This document shows, piece by piece, positions 1 through 9,423 of a DNA stretch of 64,000 bases. The DNA lies in the NCBI RefSeq assembly GCF_003265225.1, contig NZ_CP022013.1, forward strand, positions 336,001-400,000. The letters are read 5' to 3'. A program made the position numbers and the translations under genes. The notes under the pieces were generated by a model. The model was not told the DNA's origin. It saw only the letters and a program-made list of their open reading frames with translations, and ran no database searches. This DNA is from Mergibacter septicus (lineage in GTDB: Bacteria > Pseudomonadota > Gammaproteobacteria > Enterobacterales > Pasteurellaceae). Within the stretch, counting starts at the first letter, position 1. Each line of letters starts with the position of its first letter.

Positions 1-76
1 GTGATGAGACTTGTTAGGAATAGTTTGCGTAACTTTTGCATATTTAAACCTCATTTATTTAGTTTTAGTAGAAAAT

Positions 77-106
77 TTGTTTCTCACTAGGAATTATACG
101 TATAAT
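77..106 (+). promoter_or_regulatory. Candidate sigma-70 promoter for slyX
   Basis: A TTGTTT -35 element at 77-82 is followed by an 18-base spacer and a perfect TATAAT -10 at 101-106, about 64 bases before the slyX start. The first 76 bases are AT-rich and I see no gene in them; they are probably the regulatory region of a neighbour outside the window. Confidence 0.5.
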
Positions 107-169
107 AGCGAGAGTACCTTTCATTATAGAAAGCCACTTATTTGATGTAAATAAAACTGAAGAAAAACT

Positions 170-391
170 ATGAATAAATTGTTATTTAATCCAGAACGTC
201 TTGATGAACTCGAAATGAAAGTTACTTTTCAAGAAAAGGTAATTGAAGATTTGAATCAGGCTTTAGTAGAACAACAATTTGTGTTAGATAAATTACAGTT
301 GCAAGTAAAATATTTAGCACAAAAGTTAAAAACTATCCAACCTTCTAATGTTGCTACTCAAGCAGAAGAAACGCCACCACCACACTACTGA
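170..391 (+). CDS. slyX: SlyX family protein
   Basis: A 73-residue protein that is almost entirely a predicted coiled coil ([20 protein letters not shown] onward) and ends in the proline-histidine tail PPPHY typical of SlyX. The length matches the family, which is about 70-75 residues. The biochemical role of SlyX is not established; in E. coli it lies beside slyD and fkpA. The gene is convergent with uspA and no clear terminator separates the two. Confidence 0.9.
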   Translation: MNKLLFNPERLDELEMKVTFQEKVIEDLNQALVEQQFVLDKLQLQVKYLAQKLKTIQPSNVATQAEETPPPHY

Positions 392-452
392 TTGAAGCAC
401 TATTTAGTAAAATGTGGTGATGGCTTTGTCGCATATTAGGTTGAAGGTTTAA

Positions 453-875
453 TTAATCTTTTAATGGAACGACTAACATATCAATCGCAATAGAATTCAT
501 TACTTGGCGAGTTGAGGACATTAATTTACTCCAAAAATCTTGGTGATGACCAACTACTAATAAATCAACATTATATTTTTCGATTGCATCGGATAAAACT
601 TGTTCTAAATCACCGCTACCACTTAATGTTTCCGCAATTGGGTAACCTGCTTGATTAGAGAGTTCGACCAGAGCTTGGTGGGTTTCATCAGAAATACGAT
701 CTTGCATTGATGTCATATTGATATCAATTAAGCCAGTGTAGAGATCGGAAAAATTAACATCAACATGAATAATCGAAAGTTTCGCTTGATTTCTTTCAGC
801 CACTTTTTTCGCTTTTTCAATTAGAAAAGTGCTTTCTTCAGAAAGATCGACCGCAACTAAGATGTGGTTATACAT
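453..875 (-). CDS. uspA: Universal stress protein A
   Basis: A 140-residue single-domain UspA protein. It opens with the canonical first strand and loop [15 protein letters not shown] and contains the later strand [12 protein letters not shown]. UspA proteins are small cytoplasmic alpha/beta dimers, induced by growth arrest and stress, that support survival; the molecular activity is not defined. The promoter region (876-1022) is shared with divergent mazG and carries a run of nine A residues at 937-945. Confidence 0.95.
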   Translation of the reverse strand: MYNHILVAVDLSEESTFLIEKAKKVAERNQAKLSIIHVDVNFSDLYTGLIDINMTSMQDRISDETHQALVELSNQAGYPIAETLSGSGDLEQVLSDAIEKYNVDLLVVGHHQDFWSKLMSSTRQVMNSIAIDMLVVPLKD

Positions 876-936
876 TGTGTACCTCCGAATACGAACTTAA
901 TGATCAATTTTTATTAGAAATACTATCACGAGTGTT

Positions 937-945
937 AAAAAAAAA
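937..945. repeat. Nine-base A homopolymer in the uspA-mazG intergenic region
   Basis: A run of nine A residues lies between the divergent uspA and mazG starts, 62-70 bases upstream of the uspA start codon. It is short for a phase-variable tract, but it is in a promoter region. Confidence 0.6.
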
Positions 946-1028
946 GTATGCATTAGATCACACAAATAAAAATTTCATTATAATTAATCGCATTATTTTC
1001 GTTGAAAGCGTTTTAGAGGGATATGGCA

Positions 1029-1826
1029 ATGAATAAAATAGATAGAATGCAAAAGTTTATTGAGATTATTGCTCGGTTGCGGGATCCTAAAAATGGTTGT
1101 CCTTGGGATCTTGAACAAAGTTTTGAAACGATGTCGCCTTATGTTTTGGAAGAGGCTTATGAAGTTGTGGAAGCCCTTGAACAAAATGATCCTATTAATT
1201 TAAAAGAAGAATTAGGTGATCTCTTATTACAAGTTGTGTTTTTAAGCCAGCTAGCAAGTGAAGCAAATCTTTTTACTTTTGATGAGGTGGTAGAAAGTGT
1301 GAGTGAGAAGATTGTACGGCGTCATCCTCACGTTTTTGGCAAAGTTAAAGCAGACACCAGTGAGCAAGTATTACAAAATTGGGAACAAATTAAGCAACAG
1401 GAACGTCAAGAAAAGGCACAATATTCTGTTTTAGATAATATTCCTTTAGCTTTACCTGCATTAGTTCGTGCTGAGAAAGTACAAAAACGTTGTGCTAAAG
1501 TTGGGTTTGATTGGGATAGTGTGTCGCCAGTGGTGGAAAAAGTACAGGAAGAATTAGATGAAGTAAGACAAGAGCTTATCCGAGAGCCACAAAATCAGCA
1601 AGCGATTGCAGAAGAAGTAGGCGACTTGTTATTTGCTATGGTGAATTTAAGCCGACATTTAGATCTACAAGCAGAGCATTTATTGCGTAAAGCAACACAA
1701 AAGTTTGAACGGCGTTTTAAGAAAGTAGAGCAAGAGGTCAAGCAACAACAAAAAACATTCGAGATGATGAATTTGGTTGAATTAGATCTAATCTGGGATC
1801 AAGTTAAACGAGAAGAGCAAGAGTAA
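1029..1826 (+). CDS. mazG: Nucleoside triphosphate pyrophosphohydrolase MazG
   Basis: A 265-residue tandem-domain MazG that hydrolyses NTPs and dNTPs to monophosphate plus pyrophosphate; in E. coli it clears aberrant nucleotides and influences ppGpp. The N-terminal domain has NGCPWD and the metal-binding glutamates EEAYEVVEAL and EELGDLLLQVV. A second copy near residues 170-215 has EELDEVRQEL and EEVGDLLFAMV. An ATG at 1023 is also in frame, but the AGAGGG Shine-Dalgarno at 1015-1020 is only two bases from it and eight from the ATG at 1029, so I choose the latter. Confidence 0.95.
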   Translation: MNKIDRMQKFIEIIARLRDPKNGCPWDLEQSFETMSPYVLEEAYEVVEALEQNDPINLKEELGDLLLQVVFLSQLASEANLFTFDEVVESVSEKIVRRHPHVFGKVKADTSEQVLQNWEQIKQQERQEKAQYSVLDNIPLALPALVRAEKVQKRCAKVGFDWDSVSPVVEKVQEELDEVRQELIREPQNQQAIAEEVGDLLFAMVNLSRHLDLQAEHLLRKATQKFERRFKKVEQEVKQQQKTFEMMNLVELDLIWDQVKREEQE

Positions 1827-1831
1827 AAATA

Positions 1832-1863
1832 AAATCCACTTTTCAATAGATAAAAGTGGATTT
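1832..1863. terminator. Bidirectional terminator between mazG and bamE
   Basis: A perfect 12-bp stem (AAATCCACTTTT / AAAAGTGGATTT) with an eight-base loop, T-rich to the right and A-rich to the left. It lies between convergent genes and can end both transcripts. Confidence 0.9.
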
Positions 1864-1878
1864 TTTTATGGGATTAAT

Positions 1879-2328
1879 TTATTTCCAAAATTGCCACCAA
1901 GATTTTTTAGTTTTACTGGTATCTTGTGAAGTACTCGTTTCAGTTGGTGCAATGACACTAGTTGGTGTAATGATAGGTGTACGATCAATGGTTTTTTCTG
2001 ATAGAGGATTATCTAACTGAAAGTCAGTAACCAAACCGTTTTGATTGAAATTGATAGTTAATTTATGTTCGATAGGTTTTTCGTGTCCATTTTGGATGAG
2101 TTGAACATAGTACCAAGTAAGTGAATTAAATGGATCAACGAGTAGTGGAGTTCCAAGTAAGTATTGAACTTGCTCCGCTGTCATACCTTTTTTTAATTGT
2201 GCCACTTTATCGCTTTCAAGATAGTTGCCTTGTGGTACATCAATACGATAAACGAGTTTATTTAAGGATGAACAGGCGGTAACACCAAAAATAAGCGTTA
2301 ATATCATTAAAACAGATTTTAATTTCAT
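1879..2328 (-). CDS. bamE: Outer membrane protein assembly factor BamE (lipoprotein)
   Basis: A 149-residue SmpA/OmlA-family lipoprotein of the BAM complex, which folds beta-barrels into the outer membrane. The signal peptide ends in a VTAC lipobox, so Cys19 becomes the lipidated residue. The conserved core has YRIDVPQGNYL, LKKGMTAEQVQYLLGTPLL and the DPF-N-WYYV motif. The C-terminal Thr/Ser-rich tail of about 35 residues ending KKSWWQFWK extends past the fold. BamD is also in this window (37187-37984). Confidence 0.95.
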   Translation of the reverse strand: MKLKSVLMILTLIFGVTACSSLNKLVYRIDVPQGNYLESDKVAQLKKGMTAEQVQYLLGTPLLVDPFNSLTWYYVQLIQNGHEKPIEHKLTINFNQNGLVTDFQLDNPLSEKTIDRTPIITPTSVIAPTETSTSQDTSKTKKSWWQFWK

Positions 2329-2405
2329 ACTGTTTTTTACCTTTATTATTTACAAAATTAGAAAAAAATCGTTCAGATAATACCTAAACCTGTGATAAAT
2401 GCAAC

Positions 2406-3449
2406 TTATTCTGCGGTTTGTTTGCGTAATTGGTCTTTTAAATTTGGTGGTAAACCTTGGATAGTCAACGTATCTGTTTTTTCATTCCAGAAAATACGCT
2501 GGTTTAGTAAAGCTAGATCGAAACTTAGCGTAATACCTTTCCCTGAACCTGATAATTTCGTTAAACTTTTTAAGGTTGAACGAAGTGGTGGAATACTTTC
2601 TTCTAAACCATAATCTTGAGTGTGAGCAAACTCAGCGAAATTTTGTTGGTTTAAGGTTGGCATTGTTTCGGCTAATTCCGTGAGAGTAATTTCTTCCCCG
2701 TTACTTAGCTGATTTTTACAGTAATCAAAAACTTGCTTTTTGACAGCTTGAGTTTGTGGCATATTGAGATCTGCTTGTTCACAATAATCGCTAACTGCTT
2801 GTAGTAAACATTGATTTTGAGTTTGAGGATTTAACCCTTCTTCGGCAGATAAGAAATCCATAAAAAAGTCACCAATTTTTCTACCTACTCGCCCTTTTAG
2901 AAAGGTGAGGTAGCGATTAGAGTTAGCGTTTAGTTGTAATTCTGTCAGATTGATACGAGCAACAATATCAAAGCTATTGAGATCGAGGTAATGCGTCTGT
3001 TGGATATTTAACCCTTCATCAACTAGCATACTGGTTTTATTATCAAGTAGTGCAATAAAAAGATAATCTGTGGCTAAAAATTGATAGCGAGAAAGAATAA
3101 AAGTCCCTCCCGTAGTAAAGGTATATTTATTTAATTCTTGGCTCAGCATTGCAGCACAATTTTGGCTAAAGGTAAGAAAATCTCTCTCATCTTCTAAATA
3201 TCGGTTGAGTTCTTGGGCAAAAACGGAATTTTCTTGGAAGACTGCATAAGATTTATTTTTTCCTTGATATACTTGATGAAGTTGCAACATCATTTGCCCA
3301 ACATCTTGATCATTGGGTAATAGTTCTTGACGTAAATGGGTAATAAATTGGCGAGTAGGTGGATTTTCAACACCTTCTGTAAGATCTTGTTTGGAAGTTG
3401 GATCAAGGCTAAGTTGATGCAAAACAATCTGGTTTACATAAATTGTCAT
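2406..3449 (-). CDS. yejK: Nucleoid-associated protein YejK (NdpA)
   Basis: A 347-residue member of the YejK/NdpA family, which E. coli work places on the nucleoid. Characteristic segments are VNQIVLHQL near the N-terminus, [20 protein letters not shown] in the centre, and [10 protein letters not shown] at the C-terminus. An upstream in-frame ATG at 3485 would add 12 hydrophobic residues absent from the family and has no ribosome-binding site, whereas the ATG at 3449 has an AGG a few bases upstream. It is divergent from yejL-yejM, the conserved gammaproteobacterial arrangement. Confidence 0.93.
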   Translation of the reverse strand: MTIYVNQIVLHQLSLDPTSKQDLTEGVENPPTRQFITHLRQELLPNDQDVGQMMLQLHQVYQGKNKSYAVFQENSVFAQELNRYLEDERDFLTFSQNCAAMLSQELNKYTFTTGGTFILSRYQFLATDYLFIALLDNKTSMLVDEGLNIQQTHYLDLNSFDIVARINLTELQLNANSNRYLTFLKGRVGRKIGDFFMDFLSAEEGLNPQTQNQCLLQAVSDYCEQADLNMPQTQAVKKQVFDYCKNQLSNGEEITLTELAETMPTLNQQNFAEFAHTQDYGLEESIPPLRSTLKSLTKLSGSGKGITLSFDLALLNQRIFWNEKTDTLTIQGLPPNLKDQLRKQTAE

Positions 3450-3581
3450 AAGAAAACCTATTACTATTTGAATGAAAATAGCCATAATTATAATAGATTT
3501 ATCAGTGCTTTTTTAGCGATAATCTACAAAAATCTGCTATCATAACCAGATACGATATTATTTTAACGAAGAGACAAGTGT

Positions 3582-3818
3582 ATGGCATTTCATTCAAAAT
3601 ACCCGAATCAACAAGTTGAAGAAATTTTAGCAGAATTAATTACTGTATTAGAGAAACACCAAGCTCCATTAGATCTCTCTTTAATCACATTAGGTAATAC
3701 AGTAAGTAATTTATTAATTAATAGCGTTGGCAGCCCACAAAGATTGGTATTAGCTCGAGCATTTTCACAAGCATTATTAGATTCAATTGAACAAGTAGAA
3801 AAAGCATCAAAGCATTAA
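3582..3818 (+). CDS. yejL: UPF0352 family protein YejL
   Basis: A 78-residue all-helical protein with the family's N-terminal NQQVEEILAELITVLEKH and central LITLGNTVSNLL. Its function is unknown. The small size and position immediately before yejM (22-base gap) match the E. coli yejK/yejL/yejM locus, which suggests co-transcription with yejM. Confidence 0.92.
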   Translation: MAFHSKYPNQQVEEILAELITVLEKHQAPLDLSLITLGNTVSNLLINSVGSPQRLVLARAFSQALLDSIEQVEKASKH

Positions 3819-3840
3819 ACTTTAGTTAAAGGAACGGGTA

Positions 3841-5628
3841 ATGTTGCGGTTTCAGCGAGAGAAGATCTATCAAAATCGAGAAGAAATTTCTCGTAAAATT
3901 ACTTGGGGACATTGGTTTGCCTTTTTCAATATTATTTGGGCGATTATTATTGGCTCACGTTATGCGTTTCTTTCTGATTGGCCAAGTACCTTTTTAGGGC
4001 GAGTGTATTTTTTTATCAGTATTCTTGGCCATTTTAGTTTTATTGTTTTTGCGTTTTATCTGCTATTAATCTTTCCACTTAGCTTTATTATAAAAAATAA
4101 CCGTACTTTTCGTGGTGTATCTGTCATTATTGCGACATTATCAATTACAGTCTTATTAATGGATACTGAAATTTATAAACGATTTTATATTCATTTATCT
4201 TCAATGGTCTGGGATTTGGTGGTGAATCCTGATAATGGTGAATTATCTCGAAATTGGCAGCTTTTTTTCACACCAATGCCCATCATTTTGCTGGTACAGA
4301 TGCTATTTTCGCATTGGTCGTGGCAAAAGCAACGTAGTTTAGAAAGACAGAAGTGGATAAAACCCGTTTCTTATCTATTCGTTTTCGCTTTTATTGGTAC
4401 ACATTTAATCTATGCGTGGGCAGATGCCACTTTTTACCGCCCAATCACGGCACAACGTGCGAATTTACCACTTTCTTATCCATTAACAGCGAGATCATTA
4501 TTAGAAAAAACAGGGTTATTGGATCGGTTAGATCTTGAAGCTAAAAGTACAGCTAATGGGCGAAATGATGCGTATCCGATAGAATATCCTAAACGTGCGT
4601 TACACTATACTAGTGGTTTGGCACAACAACCGAATATTCTTTTGATTAATTTATCGGGCTTGCGTTATGATGCAATTACCGCTAAAAATATGCCAGAACT
4701 GGCAAATTTTGCCACGATGTCAGCAAATTTTACACGTACTTATGCGGCGGGAAATGATCCTCAACGAGGTTTAGTTGGAATTTTATATAGTTTAAGTGGT
4801 AGTTACTTAGATAGTATACTATCACAACGGATTGAACCTGTATTCTTACAACGTATTGCTCAACTGGATTATCAAAGAGAAGCATTTTTCAGTGGTAATC
4901 AATCTCATTCATTAGCACAGTTATTGAGTTTTACCCTGCCAACCACGCAACTGGTTAATGATCCGCTTTTAGTTAAGCATTGGCAAGAGTGGTATCAACA
5001 TTTACCAGAGAATCGCCACTGGTTTAGTTTACTTAATTTCAATTTATCGCAAGCAGTAGAGACAAAACTAAAACAACAGCAATCCACTACCGATAAGCTA
5101 AGTTTAGAACAAACCTATCAACAAGTTTTAGTCGATACAGATCAATTATTAGCACAAATTTTGACGACATTAGGTGAAGAATTAGAGCATACCTTAATCA
5201 TCATAACCGCAGACGTAGGTTACGATTTTGATGCGACATCCGTACAACTTGGAAATTTTTCACCTAATTTACTGCGAGTACCCTTATTAATACATTGGCA
5301 ATCAATAAAGCCACAAAGTTACCAAAGATTATCAAGTACATTGGATATAGTACCGACCTTACTACAAGAGGTGTTCCATATTGAAAACCCAACGATAGAT
5401 TATGCGTTAGGTAAAAATTTATTTAGTGATGATCCCGCTGGTTGGAGATTAGCGTCTAATAACCGCTGGCACGTTATTATTACAACCAATGGCGATCAGT
5501 ATCAAATTGATTTAAAAGGAAATTATTATAAATATAATCAGGAATATCAAGAACAGCGTTCTAGCCGTCCGCCGCTAGGTTTATTTTTATCCGCTTTTGG
5601 TAAAGACCGCAGTTTTATTGAAAAATAA
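3841..5628 (+). CDS. yejM: Inner-membrane sulfatase-like regulator YejM (PbgA/LapC)
   Basis: A 595-residue protein with five predicted N-terminal transmembrane helices (about residues 20-200; DUF3413) and a periplasmic alkaline-phosphatase/sulfatase fold domain (about 245-570: NILLINLSGLRYDAI, YAAGNDPQRG, LIIITADVGYDF). In E. coli it senses periplasmic LPS and controls LpxC stability through LapB-FtsH; lpxC is also in this window. AAGGAAC supplies the ribosome-binding site. No catalytic threonine or cysteine nucleophile context is obvious, consistent with a regulatory role. Confidence 0.93.
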   Translation: MLRFQREKIYQNREEISRKITWGHWFAFFNIIWAIIIGSRYAFLSDWPSTFLGRVYFFISILGHFSFIVFAFYLLLIFPLSFIIKNNRTFRGVSVIIATLSITVLLMDTEIYKRFYIHLSSMVWDLVVNPDNGELSRNWQLFFTPMPIILLVQMLFSHWSWQKQRSLERQKWIKPVSYLFVFAFIGTHLIYAWADATFYRPITAQRANLPLSYPLTARSLLEKTGLLDRLDLEAKSTANGRNDAYPIEYPKRALHYTSGLAQQPNILLINLSGLRYDAITAKNMPELANFATMSANFTRTYAAGNDPQRGLVGILYSLSGSYLDSILSQRIEPVFLQRIAQLDYQREAFFSGNQSHSLAQLLSFTLPTTQLVNDPLLVKHWQEWYQHLPENRHWFSLLNFNLSQAVETKLKQQQSTTDKLSLEQTYQQVLVDTDQLLAQILTTLGEELEHTLIIITADVGYDFDATSVQLGNFSPNLLRVPLLIHWQSIKPQSYQRLSSTLDIVPTLLQEVFHIENPTIDYALGKNLFSDDPAGWRLASNNRWHVIITTNGDQYQIDLKGNYYKYNQEYQEQRSSRPPLGLFLSAFGKDRSFIEK

Positions 5629-5650
5629 TTTGATTAAAGGAAAGAAAAGA

Positions 5651-7096
5651 ATGAGTAGTTCAGTATTGTATTTTCTTATTGTCGTGTTATTGGCAATCAT
5701 TATTTTGCTATTTTTCATTGCAGAAAAACGTAAACGAGAGGCACTCGAAACTCAAGTTAATTTAGCGAAAAATATTGATGATTATAATCAATTAGTTAAC
5801 AAAGTAGAGCAGTTATCACAATTAAAACAGCAAGCCGAACAAGACAAAGTTAAGGCAGAAACGAGGCTTGAAGGGATATTAACGCAGTTGAATCAAAGTC
5901 AACAGACTCTACAAGAGAAAGAGCAACACTTAAACCAGCTTTTTACAAAAATTACCGATCTTTCGCAACAACTTACCGAATTAAGAACGACACAAAATGA
6001 ACGAGAGAAACATTTTGCTGAATTACACCAGCAAAGTGAACAGAATAAAGCACAATTAGCCCTTGAATTTCAGAATTTAGCGAATCGGATTTTTGATGAA
6101 AAAAGTAAAGGGTTTATTAATACAAGTCAGTCGTCGTTAGATACTTTATTAAAGCCCTTTAGAGAACAGATCGAAGGTTTTCAGAAGCGTGTCAATGAAG
6201 TACATTCTGAAACTTTAAAAGGAAATGCGACTTTAGAAGCCGAACTCAAAAAAGTCTTAGAAATAGGCTTAAATATGTCGCAAGAGGCAAATAATCTCGC
6301 TTCTGCTTTAAAAGGGAATAAAAAAATTAGCGGTAATTGGGGAGAAGCACAGTTAGAGCGTACTTTACAAACAGCAGGCTTAGTTGAAGGCGATCATTAT
6401 ATCAGCCAATTCAAAGCCAAAGATCAAGAAGGAAAGTTACGTTATCCTGATTTTGTTTTAAAGTTGCCTGATGATAAACATTTAATTTTAGATAGTAAAG
6501 TGTCTTTAGTCGCTTATGAAAAAGCGATAGTGGCAGAACAAGAGAGTGACATTAATTTACATTTAAATGAACACGTTGCAGCTATTCGTCAGCATATTAG
6601 CGATCTTTCAAGTAAAAATTATTCTGATTTAATCGGAATAAAAAGCCCTGATTTTGTATTGATGTTTGTTCCGATTGAACCTGCTTATATTGAAGCTTTA
6701 CGCCATGATCCAAGCTTATTTAACTTTGGTTATGAAAAGAGTGTGATTTTAGTGTCGCATACTACGTTAATGCCGATTTTAAGAACAGTAGCAAATTTAT
6801 GGCGAATTGAACAAGGGAATGCACAAGCGAGAGAGATTAGTGAACGCGCGGGTGAAATTTATAATCAAGTTTGTGTTGTGGCTGAACGTTTAATGAAACT
6901 TGGTAATAGTTTAAATACCGTTAGCGGTCATTACAATAGTACGGTGGTAGCCATGGTTGGGCAGCAAGGGCTACACGGTAAAGTTGAACGCTTTAAAGCG
7001 TTATCAACCAAAGCAAATAAGTCTTTACCTCATATTGATCTTCTACAATCAGATATTGAAAATAGCCGTTTATTACCTTTAGTTGATCAGAATTAA
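5651..7096 (+). CDS. rmuC: DNA recombination protein RmuC
   Basis: A 481-residue RmuC protein. It starts with a single transmembrane helix (about 4-22), followed by a long Gln/Glu/Lys-rich coiled coil (about 35-150) and the C-terminal RmuC nuclease-fold domain (about 200-450; KISGNWGEAQLERTL, RYPDFVLKLPD, LILDSKVSL). RmuC limits inversion between short repeats and is thought to be a nuclease. The reading frame opens at 5597 inside yejM, but the ATG at 5651 follows AAAGGA and starts at the membrane helix. Confidence 0.95.
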   Translation: MSSSVLYFLIVVLLAIIILLFFIAEKRKREALETQVNLAKNIDDYNQLVNKVEQLSQLKQQAEQDKVKAETRLEGILTQLNQSQQTLQEKEQHLNQLFTKITDLSQQLTELRTTQNEREKHFAELHQQSEQNKAQLALEFQNLANRIFDEKSKGFINTSQSSLDTLLKPFREQIEGFQKRVNEVHSETLKGNATLEAELKKVLEIGLNMSQEANNLASALKGNKKISGNWGEAQLERTLQTAGLVEGDHYISQFKAKDQEGKLRYPDFVLKLPDDKHLILDSKVSLVAYEKAIVAEQESDINLHLNEHVAAIRQHISDLSSKNYSDLIGIKSPDFVLMFVPIEPAYIEALRHDPSLFNFGYEKSVILVSHTTLMPILRTVANLWRIEQGNAQAREISERAGEIYNQVCVVAERLMKLGNSLNTVSGHYNSTVVAMVGQQGLHGKVERFKALSTKANKSLPHIDLLQSDIENSRLLPLVDQN

Positions 7097-7178
7097 TCTT
7101 GAAAAAAATCGAAAGTGTGAAACGTAATTTGAGGTTGTACAGAATTAATACTCATAACATAAAAGAAGGAAAAAGAAG

Positions 7179-7943
7179 ATGTATTTAATCAGGAGAGTAA
7201 TGGTAATGGTTACTTTGTTGATAGTAAGCCTAATTCCATTATCATCTAATGCAGAGAATATTGAAAAATATCAGAATGCTAAGATAGCAGTGAATTATCA
7301 AGGAAGTGTTGGGCAGTTAGCCCAAGATATGGCATATCGTTTGGGGATTGGCTATTACACCAGCAAAGTCGATCCTAATGTTAAAGTCAAGGTGGCACAA
7401 AATAGCAGTAAATCAATTCAATTTTTATTAGATACGGTTAATGCTCAACTGCAAGAGTCAAGTTTACAGTTTATTTTATTAAATGATCAGGTAACTTTAG
7501 CATTAAAACAAAAAGGGAGTGATAACTACATTGGCCCAATTACCTTTGAAGAAAGTAATGCTGAACAGACAAATGATGTGATTTCAACGCAACAGATCGC
7601 CGTAGAAGATCAAGCAAGTGCGGAGAAAAAAATGAAAGAAATTATTGCATTAAGTCAGGATCAAAAGTTGTTAGACAAATATGCTCAGCGGAAACAGCCA
7701 GTCTATCGTATTAGTGATGCAAAAGCGGTTAATTTAGAACAAGTGAGAACTACCAAAATTAGTACATTTCTTATTTTTGCGAAAGATGTTGATGTTAATA
7801 AGTATAAGATTGAAGGGAAATTCCAAGAGATGACTAAGTTGAATAATGTGGTTGCAATTTTACATACTAAGCAGCAACCTACTGATAAAATTACAATTAT
7901 TGCACCGAATGGTACAAAACAAGAATTGATTAAAGTCCCATAA
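7179..7943 (+). CDS. Exported protein with a DotD/secretin-N0-like domain
   Basis: A 254-residue protein of unknown function. The N-terminal signal peptide (about 1-25) probably ends at LSSNA-EN. Residues about 35-112 (IAVNYQGSVGQLAQDMAYRL through LQFILLNDQVTLALK) look like the small alpha/beta N0/STN domain of secretins and the DotD family; this is pattern recognition only. The rest is charged with no recognised motif. There is no lipobox and no secretion apparatus nearby. A GAAGGA ribosome-binding site supports the start. Confidence 0.75.
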   Translation: MYLIRRVMVMVTLLIVSLIPLSSNAENIEKYQNAKIAVNYQGSVGQLAQDMAYRLGIGYYTSKVDPNVKVKVAQNSSKSIQFLLDTVNAQLQESSLQFILLNDQVTLALKQKGSDNYIGPITFEESNAEQTNDVISTQQIAVEDQASAEKKMKEIIALSQDQKLLDKYAQRKQPVYRISDAKAVNLEQVRTTKISTFLIFAKDVDVNKYKIEGKFQEMTKLNNVVAILHTKQQPTDKITIIAPNGTKQELIKVP

Positions 7944-7956
7944 ATTAAGGTTTAAA

Positions 7957-8442
7957 GTGAAAGTTAGTTTAGCAGATACAATGCCTTGCCCTTGTTGTTC
8001 TGGTCAGTTATATCAAGAATGTTGTCAGCCCTTTCATCAAGGAGAGCCAGCCTGTAATGCTGAACAGTTAATGCGTTCTCGTTACAGTGCTTTTGTCTTA
8101 AATAATGTTGATTACATTATTAACACCACCCTACCTGTACAACAAATTAGCTTAGATCGCCAAGCGATTGCCGCTTGGAGTAAGCAGACGAATTGGGATG
8201 GTTTAGAGATTGTACGCTATTTACCTAAATTAACGGCAAACCACGCAATGGTCGAGTTTAATGCTTATTATCTGGAACAGCAAAAACGCCTTGTTCATCA
8301 AGAATTATCCCTTTTTGTGTTTACAAATCAGAGGTGGTATTTTGTTGATCCTAACGTACTGGAAAAAGTATCGCCTAAACAGCCTTGTTTATGTGGTTCT
8401 GGACGTAAATATAAACAGTGTTGTGGGCAGTTTTTTCGCTAA
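7957..8442 (+). CDS. YchJ-like SEC-C metal-binding protein
   Basis: A 161-residue UPF0225/YchJ protein. It has a cysteine cluster at each end: CPCCSGQLYQECCQPF at residues 10-25 and the SEC-C motif CLCGSGRKYKQCCG at about 145-158, which resembles the zinc-binding tail of SecA. The central NTF2-like fold carries LMRSRYSAFV. Function is unproven. The start is GTG with AAGG upstream; a later ATG (7981) would still keep both cysteine clusters. It lies 13 bases after the preceding gene. Confidence 0.88.
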   Translation: MKVSLADTMPCPCCSGQLYQECCQPFHQGEPACNAEQLMRSRYSAFVLNNVDYIINTTLPVQQISLDRQAIAAWSKQTNWDGLEIVRYLPKLTANHAMVEFNAYYLEQQKRLVHQELSLFVFTNQRWYFVDPNVLEKVSPKQPCLCGSGRKYKQCCGQFFR

Positions 8443-8466
8443 TAATAGATCACCTTGAAGGTAATA

Positions 8467-9423
8467 ATGATTGCTGATCCTTTTTTCTTTCTAATTGATT
8501 TTGAACAAGAAAAGCCGATTATATGTCCTTTAGCTGAGATGGCTGAGTTAGGATTATTTGTACAAATGCCGGGAATGGATAACTTAGCGGATTTACCCGA
8601 AGCGATAAAGACAAAGGCTTTGCCTACATTACAATGGCAAACTTTCCCTTTGCCGTTTGAAACTTATCTACAAGGCTTTAAAACAGTACAACAAGCCATT
8701 CAATTAGGGAATAGTTATTTACTCAATTTAACTTATCCAACGTTACTGAAAACCAATTATAGTTTGTCTCAACTGTTTCTAGCGACACAAGCACCATATA
8801 AATTGTGGTATCAAGATCATTTTGTTTGTTTTTCTCCAGAATGTTTTGTGCGGATCAAAGGGAATACCATTTATTCCTATCCAATGAAAGGAACGATGAA
8901 TGCAGAACAAGCAGAAGCGAAGCAACAACTTTTAGCTTCAGAGAAAGAGTTGTGGGAACATTATACTATTGTCGATTTAATCCGTAATGACCTTGCGATG
9001 GTGGCGAGTAATATCCAAGTTGATCGTTTTCGTTATTGTGAAAAGATTATCACAGAACGAGGGGCTATTTGGCAGACAAGTTCAGAAATTAAAGGGGAGT
9101 TATCTTCTGAATGGCGTCAAGATCCTCTACAAATTTTAACTAAATTATTGCCAGCAGGTTCAATTAGTGGTGCCCCAAAGCAAAAGACCTTAGAAATTAT
9201 TCAACAAGCTGAACAACAAAAAAGGGGATATTATACGGGAATTTTCGGTTATTTTGATGGTGAAAACCTCGAAAGTGCCGTGATCATTCGCTATATTGAA
9301 CAGCAAAATGAAGCCCTGTATTTTCGTAGTGGTGGTGGGATTACTGCACAGAGCCAAGTAGCAGTTGAATATAATGAGTTACTAGAAAAAGTTTATTTAC
9401 CACTCAAAAAGATCACAAAATGA
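8467..9423 (+). CDS. pabB: Aminodeoxychorismate synthase component I
   Basis: A 318-residue chorismate-binding enzyme of the short Haemophilus type, which lacks most of the N-terminal domain seen in E. coli PabB (about 450 residues). With PabA it makes 4-amino-4-deoxychorismate for p-aminobenzoate and folate. It has the active-site lysine motif YPMKGTMN, followed by IVDLIRNDLAMV, PAGSISGAPKQKTLEII and RSGGGIT. The frame opens at a TTG (8455), but the AAGG at 8458-8461 sits correctly only for the ATG at 8467. It overlaps pabC by four bases. Confidence 0.93.
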   Translation: MIADPFFFLIDFEQEKPIICPLAEMAELGLFVQMPGMDNLADLPEAIKTKALPTLQWQTFPLPFETYLQGFKTVQQAIQLGNSYLLNLTYPTLLKTNYSLSQLFLATQAPYKLWYQDHFVCFSPECFVRIKGNTIYSYPMKGTMNAEQAEAKQQLLASEKELWEHYTIVDLIRNDLAMVASNIQVDRFRYCEKIITERGAIWQTSSEIKGELSSEWRQDPLQILTKLLPAGSISGAPKQKTLEIIQQAEQQKRGYYTGIFGYFDGENLESAVIIRYIEQQNEALYFRSGGGITAQSQVAVEYNELLEKVYLPLKKITK

